The notes beneath the pieces are model-generated. The model worked only from the letters and a program-made list of their open reading frames with translations, ran no database searches and had not been told where the DNA came from. Positions 1 to 8,797 of a stretch of 64,000 nt of DNA are shown here, piece by piece. This stretch comes from an uncultured Spirochaetales bacterium (GTDB lineage: Bacteria; Spirochaetota; Spirochaetia; Sphaerochaetales; Sphaerochaetaceae). Position numbers and translations under genes: made by a program. The stretch lies in the NCBI GenBank assembly GCA_949289305.1, contig CASENB010000005.1:57179-121178 (forward strand), given 5' to 3'. Numbering within the stretch: the stretch's first letter is position 1; every line of letters starts with the position of its first letter.

Positions 1-251
1 TCAGATCCTCCCTTCTCATACTCTTTCGCAATCTGAATATATTGAAAATCCTTTGCTATCAAGCCTTTAGAAGGTGACGCCTTTTTTATTTCTGCAATTA
101 AAGATAAGCCATCTTTCTTTATAGCGCTCATAAAAGACGGCATTATTGGCATCGCCTCAGCTTCTCTTCTCACATTAGAAATGGAGAACAACTTCTTTTC
201 TTTTTCTGTACGCTTAAAAGCGCTTTCTGCCAGTTCATCAAGAATACTCAT
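1..251 (-). CDS. trpC: Indole-3-glycerol phosphate synthase, N-terminal part (runs off window)
   Basis: This is the first 83 codons of TrpC, which closes the indole ring by converting carboxyphenylamino-deoxyribulose phosphate to indole-3-glycerol phosphate. The visible stretch carries the family's first beta-strand signature, [12 protein letters not shown], whose first lysine is a substrate-binding residue. The start codon overlaps the stop of trpD in an ATGA junction, so translation was once coupled to trpD. No lesion is visible in this part, but the upstream genes trpE, trpG and trpD are all broken, so it may be poorly expressed or decaying too. The rest of the gene lies outside the window. 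Confidence 0.9.
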   Translation of the reverse strand, partial: MSILDELAESAFKRTEKEKKLFSISNVRREAEAMPIMPSFMSAIKKDGLSLIAEIKKASPSKGLIAKDFQYIQIAKEYEKGGS

Positions 252-1258
252 AAAGCAGACTCCATTATGAACTCATTAAGCTTTGCTTCAGCTTTTCCAC
301 CATCTATTAGACTCTCTGCTAAAGCTATTCCATCTTTAATGCTTTCTGTTTTTCCTGCAATGTAAAAAGATGCTCCTGCATTTAAAAGAACCGCATTACG
401 CTTTGCACCCTTTTCTTTTGAAGAAAGTATTAATCTAGTAATTTCTGCATTTTCTTCAGGAGTCCCTCCTACAAGATCCTCGTGTCTAGAAAGAGGAAGT
501 CCATACATTCCGGGATCTATTTCATAGCTTTGAAACCATCCATCCCTTATTTCACAGACAGATGTAGGAGCTGAGGATGAAATCTCGTCAAGGCCTTCCT
601 GGCCGAATACGACCATGCCGCGCTTAACCCCAAGACGACTCATAACAGCAGCAAGAGGCTCGACGAGGCTTTTATCATAAACGCCAAGAAGTTCCATGTT
701 TGCTCCTGCAGGGTTTGTAAGAGGACCTAGAATATTGAATACTGTGCGTATTCCAAGTTATTTTCTTACAGGCGCGACATACTTCATTGCAATATGATAA
801 TTCTGCGCAAAGAGAAAGCAGATTCCAATCTTCTTCAGAATTTCCGTACTCTTTTCAGGGCTTACTCTTATATTAATCCTTAGTGCTTCTAGAACGTCTG
901 CGCTTCCAGAGCGTGAGGATGCAGCTCTGTTTCCATGTTTTGCAACGCTTACTCCGCCTGCCGCTACGACGATTGCCGTTGTTGTCGAAATGTTAAAAGA
1001 AGATGATCCGTCCCCACCAGTACCGACAATTTCAAGAACATCCATGTCATGTAAGAGTTTAATGCAGTGATTTCTCATGCCATGTGCGGATGCTGTTATT
1101 TCATCTAGAGTCTCTCCTTTCATTGACAACGCCGTAAGGTATGACGCCATCTGTACGCTACTTGCTTTTCCCTCCATGATCTCATCCATAACAGCTTCTG
1201 CTTCGTCATATTCAAGATCTTTTTTTGAAACGAGCTTCAATATAGCTTCTTTAATCAT
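248..1258 (-). pseudogene. trpD: Anthranilate phosphoribosyltransferase with one in-frame stop
   Basis: TrpD transfers phosphoribose from PRPP to anthranilate. The frame is continuous over about 336 codons, the normal length, except for a single TAA at 758-760. The stop falls in the conserved ...KYVAPVRK-(stop)[18 protein letters not shown]... stretch, where TrpD proteins normally have glutamate, so GAA to TAA is the simplest change. The PRPP-binding GTGGDG motif lies before the stop and the GPLTNPAG motif after it. The start overlaps the trpG stop (ATGA) and the stop overlaps the trpC start (ATGA). Without readthrough the product lacks its C-terminal half. It could be a true null mutation or a consensus error; the conserved flanks show that any loss is recent. 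Confidence 0.88.
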
Positions 1259-1833
1259 GTCAAGCCTCCTGTCAAACTTAAAAAATTACTAGCTAGTTTG
1301 CTTCCGTATTCTGTTAGAATAGACTCAGGATGAAACTGAATGCCATAGACGGGATATCCCTTTAATTTTATTGCCATTTCGATGTTATCCTCAGTCTCTG
1401 CAATTATGGAAAGCCTGTCGTCAATCTTGCTCCTGTCTACGACAAGTGAGTGATATCTCGCAGCATTAAATTCTCTTGGAATGCCTTCAAAAAGTTCATC
1501 ATCACAATGGATTATTTTGGATGGCTTTCCATGAACTACAGAAGGCGCATGAACTACAGGAGAGGAAAACACATCAGCAATTGCCTGATGGCCGAGACAG
1601 ATTCAAAGAATTGGAATGTGCGAGTAAAACATTCTTACCGCATCTTCCGATACTCCCGCATCTTCAGGTCTTCCAGGCCCTGGAGAGATTATTATCGCTG
1701 ACGGCGATAAGCGCATGATCTCGTCACAAGTAACAGCATCGTTTCTTACTACGGCGACATCTGCTTTAAGTCCTCTAAATAGATGATAGACGTTATATGT
1801 AAAGCTGTCGTAGTTATCAATTAGCAATATCAT
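1255..1833 (-). pseudogene. trpG: Anthranilate synthase glutamine amidotransferase subunit with one in-frame stop
   Basis: TrpG hydrolyses glutamine and passes ammonia to TrpE. The gene starts at ATG 1833 behind an AGGGAGGA ribosome-binding site (MILLIDNYDSFTYN, the family N-terminus) and overlaps the end of trpE by 17 bp. The frame is unbroken apart from TGA at 1603-1605, in the nucleophile elbow: ...IPIL-(stop)-ICLGHQ.... Glycine (GGA) is expected there, so a single G-to-T change explains it. The catalytic cysteine and the HPES triad motif both lie downstream of the stop, so the truncated product cannot be active. The gene ends in an ATGA overlap with trpD. Confidence 0.88.
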
Positions 1834-3301
1834 CAATTCCTCCCTGAGGGGCAATTACCGCATCTATTGCAGCTCCTGCTTTTCTTCTACATTCCTCAGC
1901 TTCCTTATCGGGGGAACTGTCATAGACTATTCCAGCCCCTGCTTGAATCCTGAGCTTACCGCATTTCATATAGCAAAGACGTATTGCAATCGCAGCATCC
2001 ATGTTTCCGGTGAACGTAAGATATCCAAAGGCGCCTCCGTAAAGGCCTCTTCTTCTCTTTTCAAGCTTTGCAATAAGTTCGCATGCCTTTATTTTAGGTG
2101 CTCCTGATAGCGTTCCTGCAGGCAGGAGTGAAAACAGTGCGCTAAGGGCATCTTCGCTCTCTTTTAGTTCTGCTTCAACTTCAGAGGCTATATGCATAAC
2201 ATGTGAAAAACGCAGAACTGAACGATGGTTTATAACGCATACGCTTCCATCTTTAGCTACACGTCCTAGATCGTTTCTTCCTAAATCTACGAGCATATCA
2301 TGCTCGGAAAGCTCTTTTTCATCTTTTAAAAGCTCTTGTTCTAGAGCCAGATCTTCTTCGTCCGTCTTACCTCTTGCCCTCGTACCCGCTAGAGGGTATG
2401 TCTTCATCTTATTTTTTCTGCACTTTAAGAAGCGTCTCAGGGGAAGAGCCTGCAATCTCTATCTCCTTTCCGCCATAATAAAACATGTAAGGCGATGGAT
2501 TTGAACTTCTTAACACTCTGTATGCATCAAAAAGAGAACCTTTCGCATCTGCTTCAAAAATTTTTGAAAGAACTATTTGAAAGATGTCTCCGTCTGTTAT
2601 GTGTTTTTTTGCTTTATTAACAAGCTCTCCATACTCTTCGTCAGACAAATATTGAGAAAACTTGGATTTCAGTTCAAGAGGTGGAAAAAAATGCTTTTTC
2701 TCCTCTTTTGATAAGATTGACGGTATCGTTTATTCTCTTTATCCCTTCTTCGTATTCTTTTTCTAGATTATCAGCAGATAAAAGAGTTATGACATGTACC
2801 TTTTTTCTGTAGCTGTCAAAAGAGAGAAAAGTACGAAAGATCATAAGATCTATGTCAGGCTCATCGCATGGGGGGAAGATATCGAGAAAGCGATGGTTCT
2901 GCATATTTTACAGCATCATATGCAAAATATCCGACAAAACCGCCTGAAAAAGGAGGAATGCCATCCTGATCAAGCATTTTGAACCTATTTTTAATCAAGC
3001 CTTGAATAAAAGCTATTGGATTATTTTCTCTAATGGTCTTTTCTGTTCCATTTTCCCTTACGACAATGCCTCTTTCATCTACTACAAGCTCAAACATTGG
3101 ATCATAACCTAAAAATGTCCAGCGTCCGCTTCTCATATCGTTTTCAGCGCTCTCAAGAAGAAAGACTGAATCGCTCGTTTTTCTTAATGCTTTAAGAACC
3201 TCGATGGGCGTAAAAGAGTCTGAATACAGCTCTGCTCTCAACGCTATAAGTCTAGCTCCCCTATTTTTAAGTTCGATAGATTCCAAAAGAGATGGCTTCA
3301 T
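1817..3301 (-). pseudogene. trpE: Anthranilate synthase component I with three frameshifts
   Basis: TrpE makes anthranilate from chorismate. Four consecutive reading-frame pieces together give a complete protein of about 493 residues, from the N-terminal MKPSLLES to the chorismate-binding motifs (SSPETLLK, PLAGTRARGKT, LSGAPKIKA, GGAFGYL). The frame is lost at three places: the six-G run at 2870-2875, the A7/T5 runs near 2685-2699, and the six-T run at 2412-2417. Each is repaired by deleting one base, so all three look like +1 insertions in homopolymers. The start at 3301 has an AAGGAG site at 3308-3313; a slightly longer upstream start exists but lacks one. Gene length and motifs are otherwise normal, which implies very recent decay or homopolymer sequencing error. 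Confidence 0.88.
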
Positions 3302-3323
3302 TTGATTCTCCTTGTTATTATGC

Positions 3324-3353
3324 ATAGTAACAAAGAAGAAAAGATAATGTCAA
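3324..3353 (-). promoter_or_regulatory. Promoter of the trp operon
   Basis: On the minus strand TTGACA (3353-3348) is followed after 18 bp by TACTAT (3329-3324). The predicted start of transcription is about 16 bases before the trpE start codon, leaving room only for the ribosome-binding site. There is no leader peptide, attenuator hairpin or T-box-like leader, so control of this operon would have to act at the promoter. The promoter looks intact although the genes behind it are broken. Confidence 0.55.
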
Positions 3354-3750
3354 TTACTTTGCATAGAAACACTCTTTTATTTTTTTCTAATAAAAATTCA
3401 TATATGAACCTGAACTCTGAAATATCAACCATGGAGAGTATTGAAAAGCAACATAATTCATTTGGATCTAAAGAAATCATAATAAGTCTTATTTAAGAAG
3501 CATAGTGATAATATAACTATCCTAAATTAATATCACAAACATTCAATTTTTCATGACAAAAGGAATTAGTAGGAAATCTAATAGTTAATAAAATAGAATT
3601 CAGGCCAGAAAACTTCGCTTGTATAGTAGCGCTTATAAAAGGAAAACTTTACCATTTTTGCACTCCTATGAAGAAAAAAGCGGATAAATTTTGAAAATTT
3701 TGAGAGTAAACATAATACTTATCATGCTAATCGAGCTGAAATCTGCAAAT
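3354..3750. other. A+T-rich intergenic stretch
   Basis: No credible gene is seen on either strand. The short open frames here lack ribosome-binding sites and resemble no family I recognise. The region separates the trp promoter from the tRNA-Val terminator. Confidence 0.5.
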
Positions 3751-3754
3751 AAAG

Positions 3755-3797
3755 AAAAAAAAGGTATCTATTTGCTTTTATTGCAAAGAGATACCTT
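3755..3797 (-). terminator. Rho-independent terminator of tRNA-Val
   Basis: The arms AAGGTATCT (3761-3769) and AGATACCTT (3789-3797) pair, with an inner TTTGC/GCAAA extension. On the minus strand the stem is followed by eight T residues (complement of 3755-3762). It begins only three bases after the mature 3' end of the tRNA. Confidence 0.85.
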
Positions 3798-3800
3798 TAT

Positions 3801-3871
3801 GGGCGATGCCAGGATTGAACTGGCGACTTCCACGATGTCAACGTGACACTCTCCCGCTGAGTTAACCGCCC
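3801..3871 (-). tRNA. tRNA-Val (anticodon GAC)
   Basis: A 71-nt cloverleaf folds completely on the minus strand: a 7-bp acceptor stem (GGGCGGT with ATCGCCC, one G-U pair), D stem ACTC/GAGT, anticodon stem TCACG/CGTGG with loop TTGACAT, and T stem GCCAG/CTGGC with loop TTCAATC. The anticodon is GAC. The 3' CCA is not encoded. It stands alone with its own terminator. Confidence 0.93.
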
Positions 3872-4368
3872 AAGCGTTCAATACATTAACATTCATTGGG
3901 TTTAGTGTCAATAGAACATTAGATAATTAATTAATCCCAAAACTGTCATTCATGGAACTTTTGCGGACTGTTTCCAAATATGATTATTATTTCATTGTCG
4001 ATGATGTCATAAATTGCGAGCAAAACTTCAACACGGCATCAACATAATCCTTTAAGATTATCAAGAATCATAGGTTGTCTCGTTTCTTAATCTCTTCAGT
4101 GGCATAATTCTTAATTTTTCCTTCGTAGCTAACCTTTCTCATTATCCGATAATAAGTAGGAATTTCTTCTAGTTGTTTTTGTCAAACCATTTTTATTTCA
4201 TAAGATAGCATAAAGTAGCGTGAGCATCTTAGATATCTTTTGGAATCTCCGTTGCAATATATATTTTTCTTAAGTAAGAAATCATGTCTAAAAAATAGAA
4301 AAAGCCAGCAAACATCTCTGCCTGCTGGCTATATTTACACTTGTATGCACAAATGTGGAAGCCTAATT
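3872..4368. other. Intergenic region with a short coding-like remnant
   Basis: About 500 bp with no intact gene. On the minus strand 4071-4181 is open for 37 codons between two TGA stops and reads like protein (about 'KQLEEIPTYYRIMRKVSYEG...'), but it has no start codon with a ribosome-binding site and continues nowhere in the same frame. It may be a fragment of a lost gene. I do not recognise the family. Confidence 0.3.
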
Positions 4369-5442
4369 TTATTTTGCAAAGCCTGGCTGAGTTATTTCCA
4401 CCATGACTTTCAGCATGTGACTTCTGTTTTCTGAGAAGTCAGAAAATGCTTTAGGAGCATTTTCAATGCCAACATATGTATTTGTTATCATATTGCTTAA
4501 ATCAACCTTGCCGCTAGAAACAAGATCGATTAAATCTTTGAAATCGCTTGTCATAGCATTGCGGCTGCCGTAGATGTTAAGTTCCTTTTTCTGAATAATG
4601 GTGAAATCAAAATCAAGCTTTTGCCTGCTTACGCCTACAAGACATACGTTTCCGCCGAAGCAGCATGCATCTATCGCATCCTGGAATGTCTGAGCCATTC
4701 CTACAGCTTCAATTGTGGTATCGAAACCTTTTACCCTCTTTTCTCCTTTATCGAAAGTATATCCTGTAATATCTTCAACTCCTTTTAAGAATGCTTCTTT
4801 TGAAGAATTTAAAATCATTCCGTCAAATCCGAAGTCTTTTACGTTCTTTGCAAGCTTGTCTTCAATGACATCGGACAAATAAACTTCTGCCCCCATGCTC
4901 TTGGCAGAAATTCCAGCCATTACTCCGATAGTGCCAGCGCCAATTATGAGAACCTTGTCCCCTTTCTTTACGTTGGCCCTAAGCGCGCCATGATAACCGA
5001 TACAGAACGGCTCGATAAGAGCTAAAGTATCAGGATTCAAGCCTTTTCCATCTATAATGCGCTCGATAGGCATTGATACGTATTCGCAAAAAGCGCCGTC
5101 CATCTGGCATCCCATCGTCTTGTTATCCATACAAGCATTCACATGTCCATGCGTGCAGCTGTAGCACTTTCCACAGTTGAAGTACGGATTTGCAGTTACT
5201 ATCATGCCAGGAGTCAGGCCATAATCATTGTCATCAATCTCCACGATCTCGGCACTAAACTCATGGCCAGGAATCCTTGGATAATCAAAATATGCAAATG
5301 TCCCCCTGTAAGAGCCTAGATCGCTTCCGCATATTCCAACAGAGAGCACTTTCAATAGTGCTTCTCCACTCTTTCTAACTGGCTTAGCAATCTCTCTAAT
5401 CTCAGTCTTTCCAGGCTCTGTAATATATAATGCTTTCATCAT
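4369..5442 (-). CDS. Zinc-dependent medium-chain alcohol/polyol dehydrogenase
   Basis: A 357-residue NAD(P)-dependent dehydrogenase of the sorbitol/threonine dehydrogenase (MDR) superfamily. Visible features are the catalytic-zinc cysteine in GICGSD (about residue 38), GHEF with the ligand histidine and glutamate (about 61), the four structural-zinc cysteines of CGKCYSCTHGHVNAC (about 90-104), and the Rossmann motif GAGTIGV (about 169-175). It is the last gene of the pectin operon, 94 bp behind the GH105 gene. By analogy with similar loci it may oxidise a sugar or aldonate released from pectin side chains. The substrate cannot be read from sequence. Confidence 0.85.
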   Translation of the reverse strand: MMKALYITEPGKTEIREIAKPVRKSGEALLKVLSVGICGSDLGSYRGTFAYFDYPRIPGHEFSAEIVEIDDNDYGLTPGMIVTANPYFNCGKCYSCTHGHVNACMDNKTMGCQMDGAFCEYVSMPIERIIDGKGLNPDTLALIEPFCIGYHGALRANVKKGDKVLIIGAGTIGVMAGISAKSMGAEVYLSDVIEDKLAKNVKDFGFDGMILNSSKEAFLKGVEDITGYTFDKGEKRVKGFDTTIEAVGMAQTFQDAIDACCFGGNVCLVGVSRQKLDFDFTIIQKKELNIYGSRNAMTSDFKDLIDLVSSGKVDLSNMITNTYVGIENAPKAFSDFSENRSHMLKVMVEITQPGFAK

Positions 5443-5469
5443 ATTTCTCCCTAATTTGAATAATATTCA

Positions 5470-5492
5470 TATCCCCCTCTAAACGGGGGATT
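5470..5492 (-). other. Intercistronic hairpin upstream of the dehydrogenase gene
   Basis: ATCCCCC and GGGGGAT form a perfect 7-bp stem with a 7-base loop between the GH105 and dehydrogenase genes. No T-tract follows on the minus strand, so it is more likely an mRNA-processing or stability element, or a weak attenuator, than a strong terminator. Confidence 0.45.
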
Positions 5493-5536
5493 TGAAAAAA
5501 AAAATTTAAACTATTTAATTGCCAATTCTTATTGCA

Positions 5537-6718
5537 TTACATATGGTCTTTAAAACCAGGATCGGTAGGAAGGATAGGATCGTAATCTCTCTTAAAGAGT
5601 TCTACCTCAGGGTATGTGTAATCCCTCTTAGCCATAAGGAATTCTGAATATGCCATTGCTGATACTCCAGTTCCCTTCTGCTCGTCCGCAACGATTTCCT
5701 CTGCAAGATAATATGCTACGCTTCCGTCTCTCTTAAAGTTTCCGTCAGGGCCAAGGCCTGCACCCTTGCACATTCCGCCAAGACTTAACTTTCCATTTGA
5801 GAATTTTAAGTAGCGTGTAAGGTTTCCTATGATTGCAGCCTCTGCCGCTCTCCAATAATTATCTCCTTCAATTGCCTTTAGTCTTAATCCCTTGAATAGA
5901 GAATAGGAGACCATCATTGTCGAACTTGTCTCAAGATAGTTGCCTTCAGTATCCTTTAGCGCTGTAAGCTGATAGAACATTCCGCTCTCTTTATCCTGAT
6001 ATAAAAGCATTCCATCAAGACATTCTTTCCAAATTGACTGCAATACCTTCCTGTCGTCCACCCTATCTTCAGGCATTAGCTCATAAACATCTGCAAGCGC
6101 CATAAGGTACCATCCGATCGCCCTTGACCAGAAGTTAGGAGAAAGCCCTGTCTGCTTATCACACCAGAAAATCGACTTGCTTTCGTCCCATGCGTGATAA
6201 TAAAGTTTCTTCTCTTCGTCAAACAGATGCGCACGGCAATTCTTAAACTGCAGGATGACATCGTCATAAATATCCTTTCTTCCTGTCAAATTCGCATAAA
6301 GCATATAGAAAGGAAGCCCCATGTATAGACCGTCAAGCCATACCTGGTTCGGATAGATCTGCTTATGCCAGAAGCTTCCGCACTTTGTTCTCGGATGGCT
6401 TTCAAGCTGCTTATAAAGGGTTTCGATTGCTATTCTATACTTCTCTTTTCCAGTCTTCTCATATAGAGGGAATAGAAGTCTTCCGCCAGGGATCTTATCG
6501 AGATTGTATTCTGACATATCGTAAAGCCTGATAGATCCGTCTTCGTTAATATAACGGTTCATGAAAGCTTCAATCGCTTCAAAATAAAACTCTTTTCCTG
6601 TTGCCTTATACATGTCGAGAAGGCCGATTAAAGTACAAGCATCTTCGTAGTTCCATGTATTCCTGTCATACTTGCTGAACCAGTAAGCATAGTTATCAAA
6701 ATAAGACTCATACACCAT
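5537..6718 (-). CDS. GH105-type unsaturated rhamnogalacturonyl hydrolase
   Basis: A 393-residue cytoplasmic protein (no signal peptide) matching family GH105 (YteR/YesR type), which removes the unsaturated galacturonyl group left on the end of rhamnogalacturonan oligosaccharides by lyases. Family marks are HKQIYPNQVWLDGLYMG (about residues 119-135), whose aspartate is the catalytic acid in YteR, and RAIGWYLMALADV (about 199-211). The length fits the (alpha/alpha)6 barrel. Its start lies 2 bp after the stop of the beta-propeller gene, so they are co-transcribed. Together they suggest that short unsaturated pectin fragments are imported by the upstream ABC permeases and cut inside the cell. Confidence 0.85.
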   Translation of the reverse strand: MVYESYFDNYAYWFSKYDRNTWNYEDACTLIGLLDMYKATGKEFYFEAIEAFMNRYINEDGSIRLYDMSEYNLDKIPGGRLLFPLYEKTGKEKYRIAIETLYKQLESHPRTKCGSFWHKQIYPNQVWLDGLYMGLPFYMLYANLTGRKDIYDDVILQFKNCRAHLFDEEKKLYYHAWDESKSIFWCDKQTGLSPNFWSRAIGWYLMALADVYELMPEDRVDDRKVLQSIWKECLDGMLLYQDKESGMFYQLTALKDTEGNYLETSSTMMVSYSLFKGLRLKAIEGDNYWRAAEAAIIGNLTRYLKFSNGKLSLGGMCKGAGLGPDGNFKRDGSVAYYLAEEIVADEQKGTGVSAMAYSEFLMAKRDYTYPEVELFKRDYDPILPTDPGFKDHM

Positions 6719-6720
6719 TT

Positions 6721-8739
6721 TTATTCTCTCTCCTGTTTAATCCAGTTTGCAAATGAATATTCCCCTCTGTAGTTAGAGAAGTTGTAAATAGGATATTTAT
6801 GAGGAGCGTACTCTCCCCTTTCATCCTTTTCAGCCTCTCTGTCTTGAGTGTATATATACATCTTTTTAGCATCCCATAGGATGATCTCATCCCTATGATC
6901 GCCTGTTAAATTGATTACTTCCGCACACATGTCAGGATGCCCGTCATCAGGGAACTGAACTACGATGTCCCCATCTCCGTCGAGCATGCCTCCATACTTC
7001 ACATTACCATTTAAAAGAATCAGTTCGCTTCCGTTTCCCAGCCAGTTGACTGGAGCGATAATATTTCCGTTAGTGCTAGGCTCCATATGCCATATTTCAT
7101 TTCCTTTGGCATCATATAGATAGATAATCCCCTGATTCTCCCAATATGTAGTAGTACAGATTTCAAGCCCCTTTCTAGAAGGAATATAGTTTGCAACGCT
7201 TATCCTCTGTCCATGCCCATTGATATCTCTAGAGAGAATGTTTCCATTCTTATCGACAATCATGAAGCCTTCCCATCCGGATACGATTGCAATCAAATCG
7301 TCGTCAATGTCATCGTCGAACTTGCCGATTACGATCTCATCTGTGTGATCCGTATCTATAGGAAGCTGCCAGACAAGCTTTCCATCGCTAGATATCATAT
7401 TGTAGCAAGAGAATATCTCATCCTTTCCGTCCCCGTTGAAATCGTATGCATAAGGAAAGTGTCCTGTGTTATTGTGATTGAACTTCCATAGCAGATTAAA
7501 GTCGGAATCATAAATCCATAATCTAGCATAGCGATCCTTAATAAGGATGTCCGAAGGCCTTTCTTTTCCTGACACGTTCACAATTCTTATGGCATCGACG
7601 TTCAGACGATCAAAGGCATGCTTCTTGAACTCGATTCCAAGAATCTCATCAGCCTTCTCCTCATTAAGAGGTGTCGGCATAGACTTTTTAACAGATCCGT
7701 CAAGGCCTGAGAGGATCATAAGCTTGAAATCTTTTGCGCATATGACCTCATCGATTCCATCATTATCAATGTCATAAATCTGGAAAGGAAGATCGCATGT
7801 CGTATCTTGGTTGACCTGAAGTTCTGAAGGCTCTCCTATCTGCCATAGGATCTTTCCTGTATCAATGCTGACAGCAGTAAGACAGCTAATATTACAATAT
7901 CTTTCTTTAAAGACCCTCTTTTGATGCTGAGCCATTACAAAGAACATCTCATCAGTTCCTGTAAGATGACCAAATCTTATCTGTCTGGATGCACCCCAGT
8001 TGCCTAGGTCGAACTTTTTCCAGAGCTTTGGCTTTGCATACTTAGATCTCTTTTCAGCAAGTCTTAAAGCTTTTTCCGTCCTTTCCTTCTGAAGTCTTTC
8101 ATTCTCCTCGTTAGTTGCCTTAACGACAACAGAAGAGAACTGGCAAGGCATAAACGATGCAAGAGCGATACATCCTCTCTCGTTTTCAATGCCGTTGAAA
8201 CTCAATATCTCTCTGCCGTCAATAAAACATACGGCGCTCTTTCCACAGACTTTAACGCTAAGACGGTAGAAAGTGTCTGAATTGAATTTAAAATCCACGC
8301 TTTTTAATACTTCGTGATTCGTTTTGTTATAACGGACTAATAATGCCTTTCCATCTTTCAAAAAGAATGCGTAAAAGCAAAGGGATGTCTGATACCTGAA
8401 AAGAACTCCAGCCTCCTCTATTGTCGTTAGAGGACGAACGGATACAGATACTTCATAATCTTTCCAGTCCTTTTCTCCTGCAGCTAGAACCGGCAGCACT
8501 CCGCGAGTGAGAGGATTGCTTACTCTCATCTGCTCCATATAATGAGATCCGTTCTCAGCAGTAACAATCCAGTTCGGACCGCGATAATAGCAGTTCGTAA
8601 TTGGATCATACCAATCCCCGGAGTATCCATCCTGCTTTACATAGTGGTATTCGCCCATTGCAGAGTGTTCTCTGTCAAATGGAAGAGGACCAATTTTAAA
8701 AGATGAAAAATCATCATTAAAAAGAATTACTTCGCTCAT
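6721..8739 (-). CDS. Beta-propeller (FG-GAP-like) protein, possible rhamnogalacturonan lyase relative
   Basis: A 672-residue protein with two parts. Residues 1-210 look like a concanavalin/LamG-type jelly roll (VLFRYQTS, a SFNGIENERG segment). Residues 230-660 form a repeated propeller with calcium-loop-like motifs (DIDNDGIDE, DFNGDGKDE, DGDGDIV). Calcium-bound propellers of this type occur in PL11 rhamnogalacturonan lyases, but I cannot assign the family firmly. It has no signal peptide, so it should act on imported oligosaccharides. It sits between the solute-binding protein gene and the GH105 gene and almost abuts the latter. Function is inferred mainly from this context. Confidence 0.6.
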   Translation of the reverse strand: MSEVILFNDDFSSFKIGPLPFDREHSAMGEYHYVKQDGYSGDWYDPITNCYYRGPNWIVTAENGSHYMEQMRVSNPLTRGVLPVLAAGEKDWKDYEVSVSVRPLTTIEEAGVLFRYQTSLCFYAFFLKDGKALLVRYNKTNHEVLKSVDFKFNSDTFYRLSVKVCGKSAVCFIDGREILSFNGIENERGCIALASFMPCQFSSVVVKATNEENERLQKERTEKALRLAEKRSKYAKPKLWKKFDLGNWGASRQIRFGHLTGTDEMFFVMAQHQKRVFKERYCNISCLTAVSIDTGKILWQIGEPSELQVNQDTTCDLPFQIYDIDNDGIDEVICAKDFKLMILSGLDGSVKKSMPTPLNEEKADEILGIEFKKHAFDRLNVDAIRIVNVSGKERPSDILIKDRYARLWIYDSDFNLLWKFNHNNTGHFPYAYDFNGDGKDEIFSCYNMISSDGKLVWQLPIDTDHTDEIVIGKFDDDIDDDLIAIVSGWEGFMIVDKNGNILSRDINGHGQRISVANYIPSRKGLEICTTTYWENQGIIYLYDAKGNEIWHMEPSTNGNIIAPVNWLGNGSELILLNGNVKYGGMLDGDGDIVVQFPDDGHPDMCAEVINLTGDHRDEIILWDAKKMYIYTQDREAEKDERGEYAPHKYPIYNFSNYRGEYSFANWIKQERE

Positions 8740-8761
8740 GTTTTTTTCTTGCCTCTTGAAT

Positions 8762-8789
8762 AGAGTGCGGGGAGTTTACCCCACACTCT
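8762..8789 (-). other. Intercistronic hairpin after the solute-binding protein gene
   Basis: An 11-bp stem (AGAGTGCGGGG with CCCCACACTCT; one G-U pair on the minus strand) with a 6-base loop lies directly after the binding-protein gene. No T-tract follows. Hairpins at this place often stabilise the binding-protein mRNA relative to downstream cistrons. Confidence 0.6.
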
Positions 8790-8797
8790 TAAAAATT

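Noticed and set aside
1603..1605. TGA in trpG as selenocysteine or a reassigned codon
   Set aside because: The expected residue is glycine, there is no SECIS-like hairpin, and TGA serves as a normal stop elsewhere (for example in the ATGA junctions).
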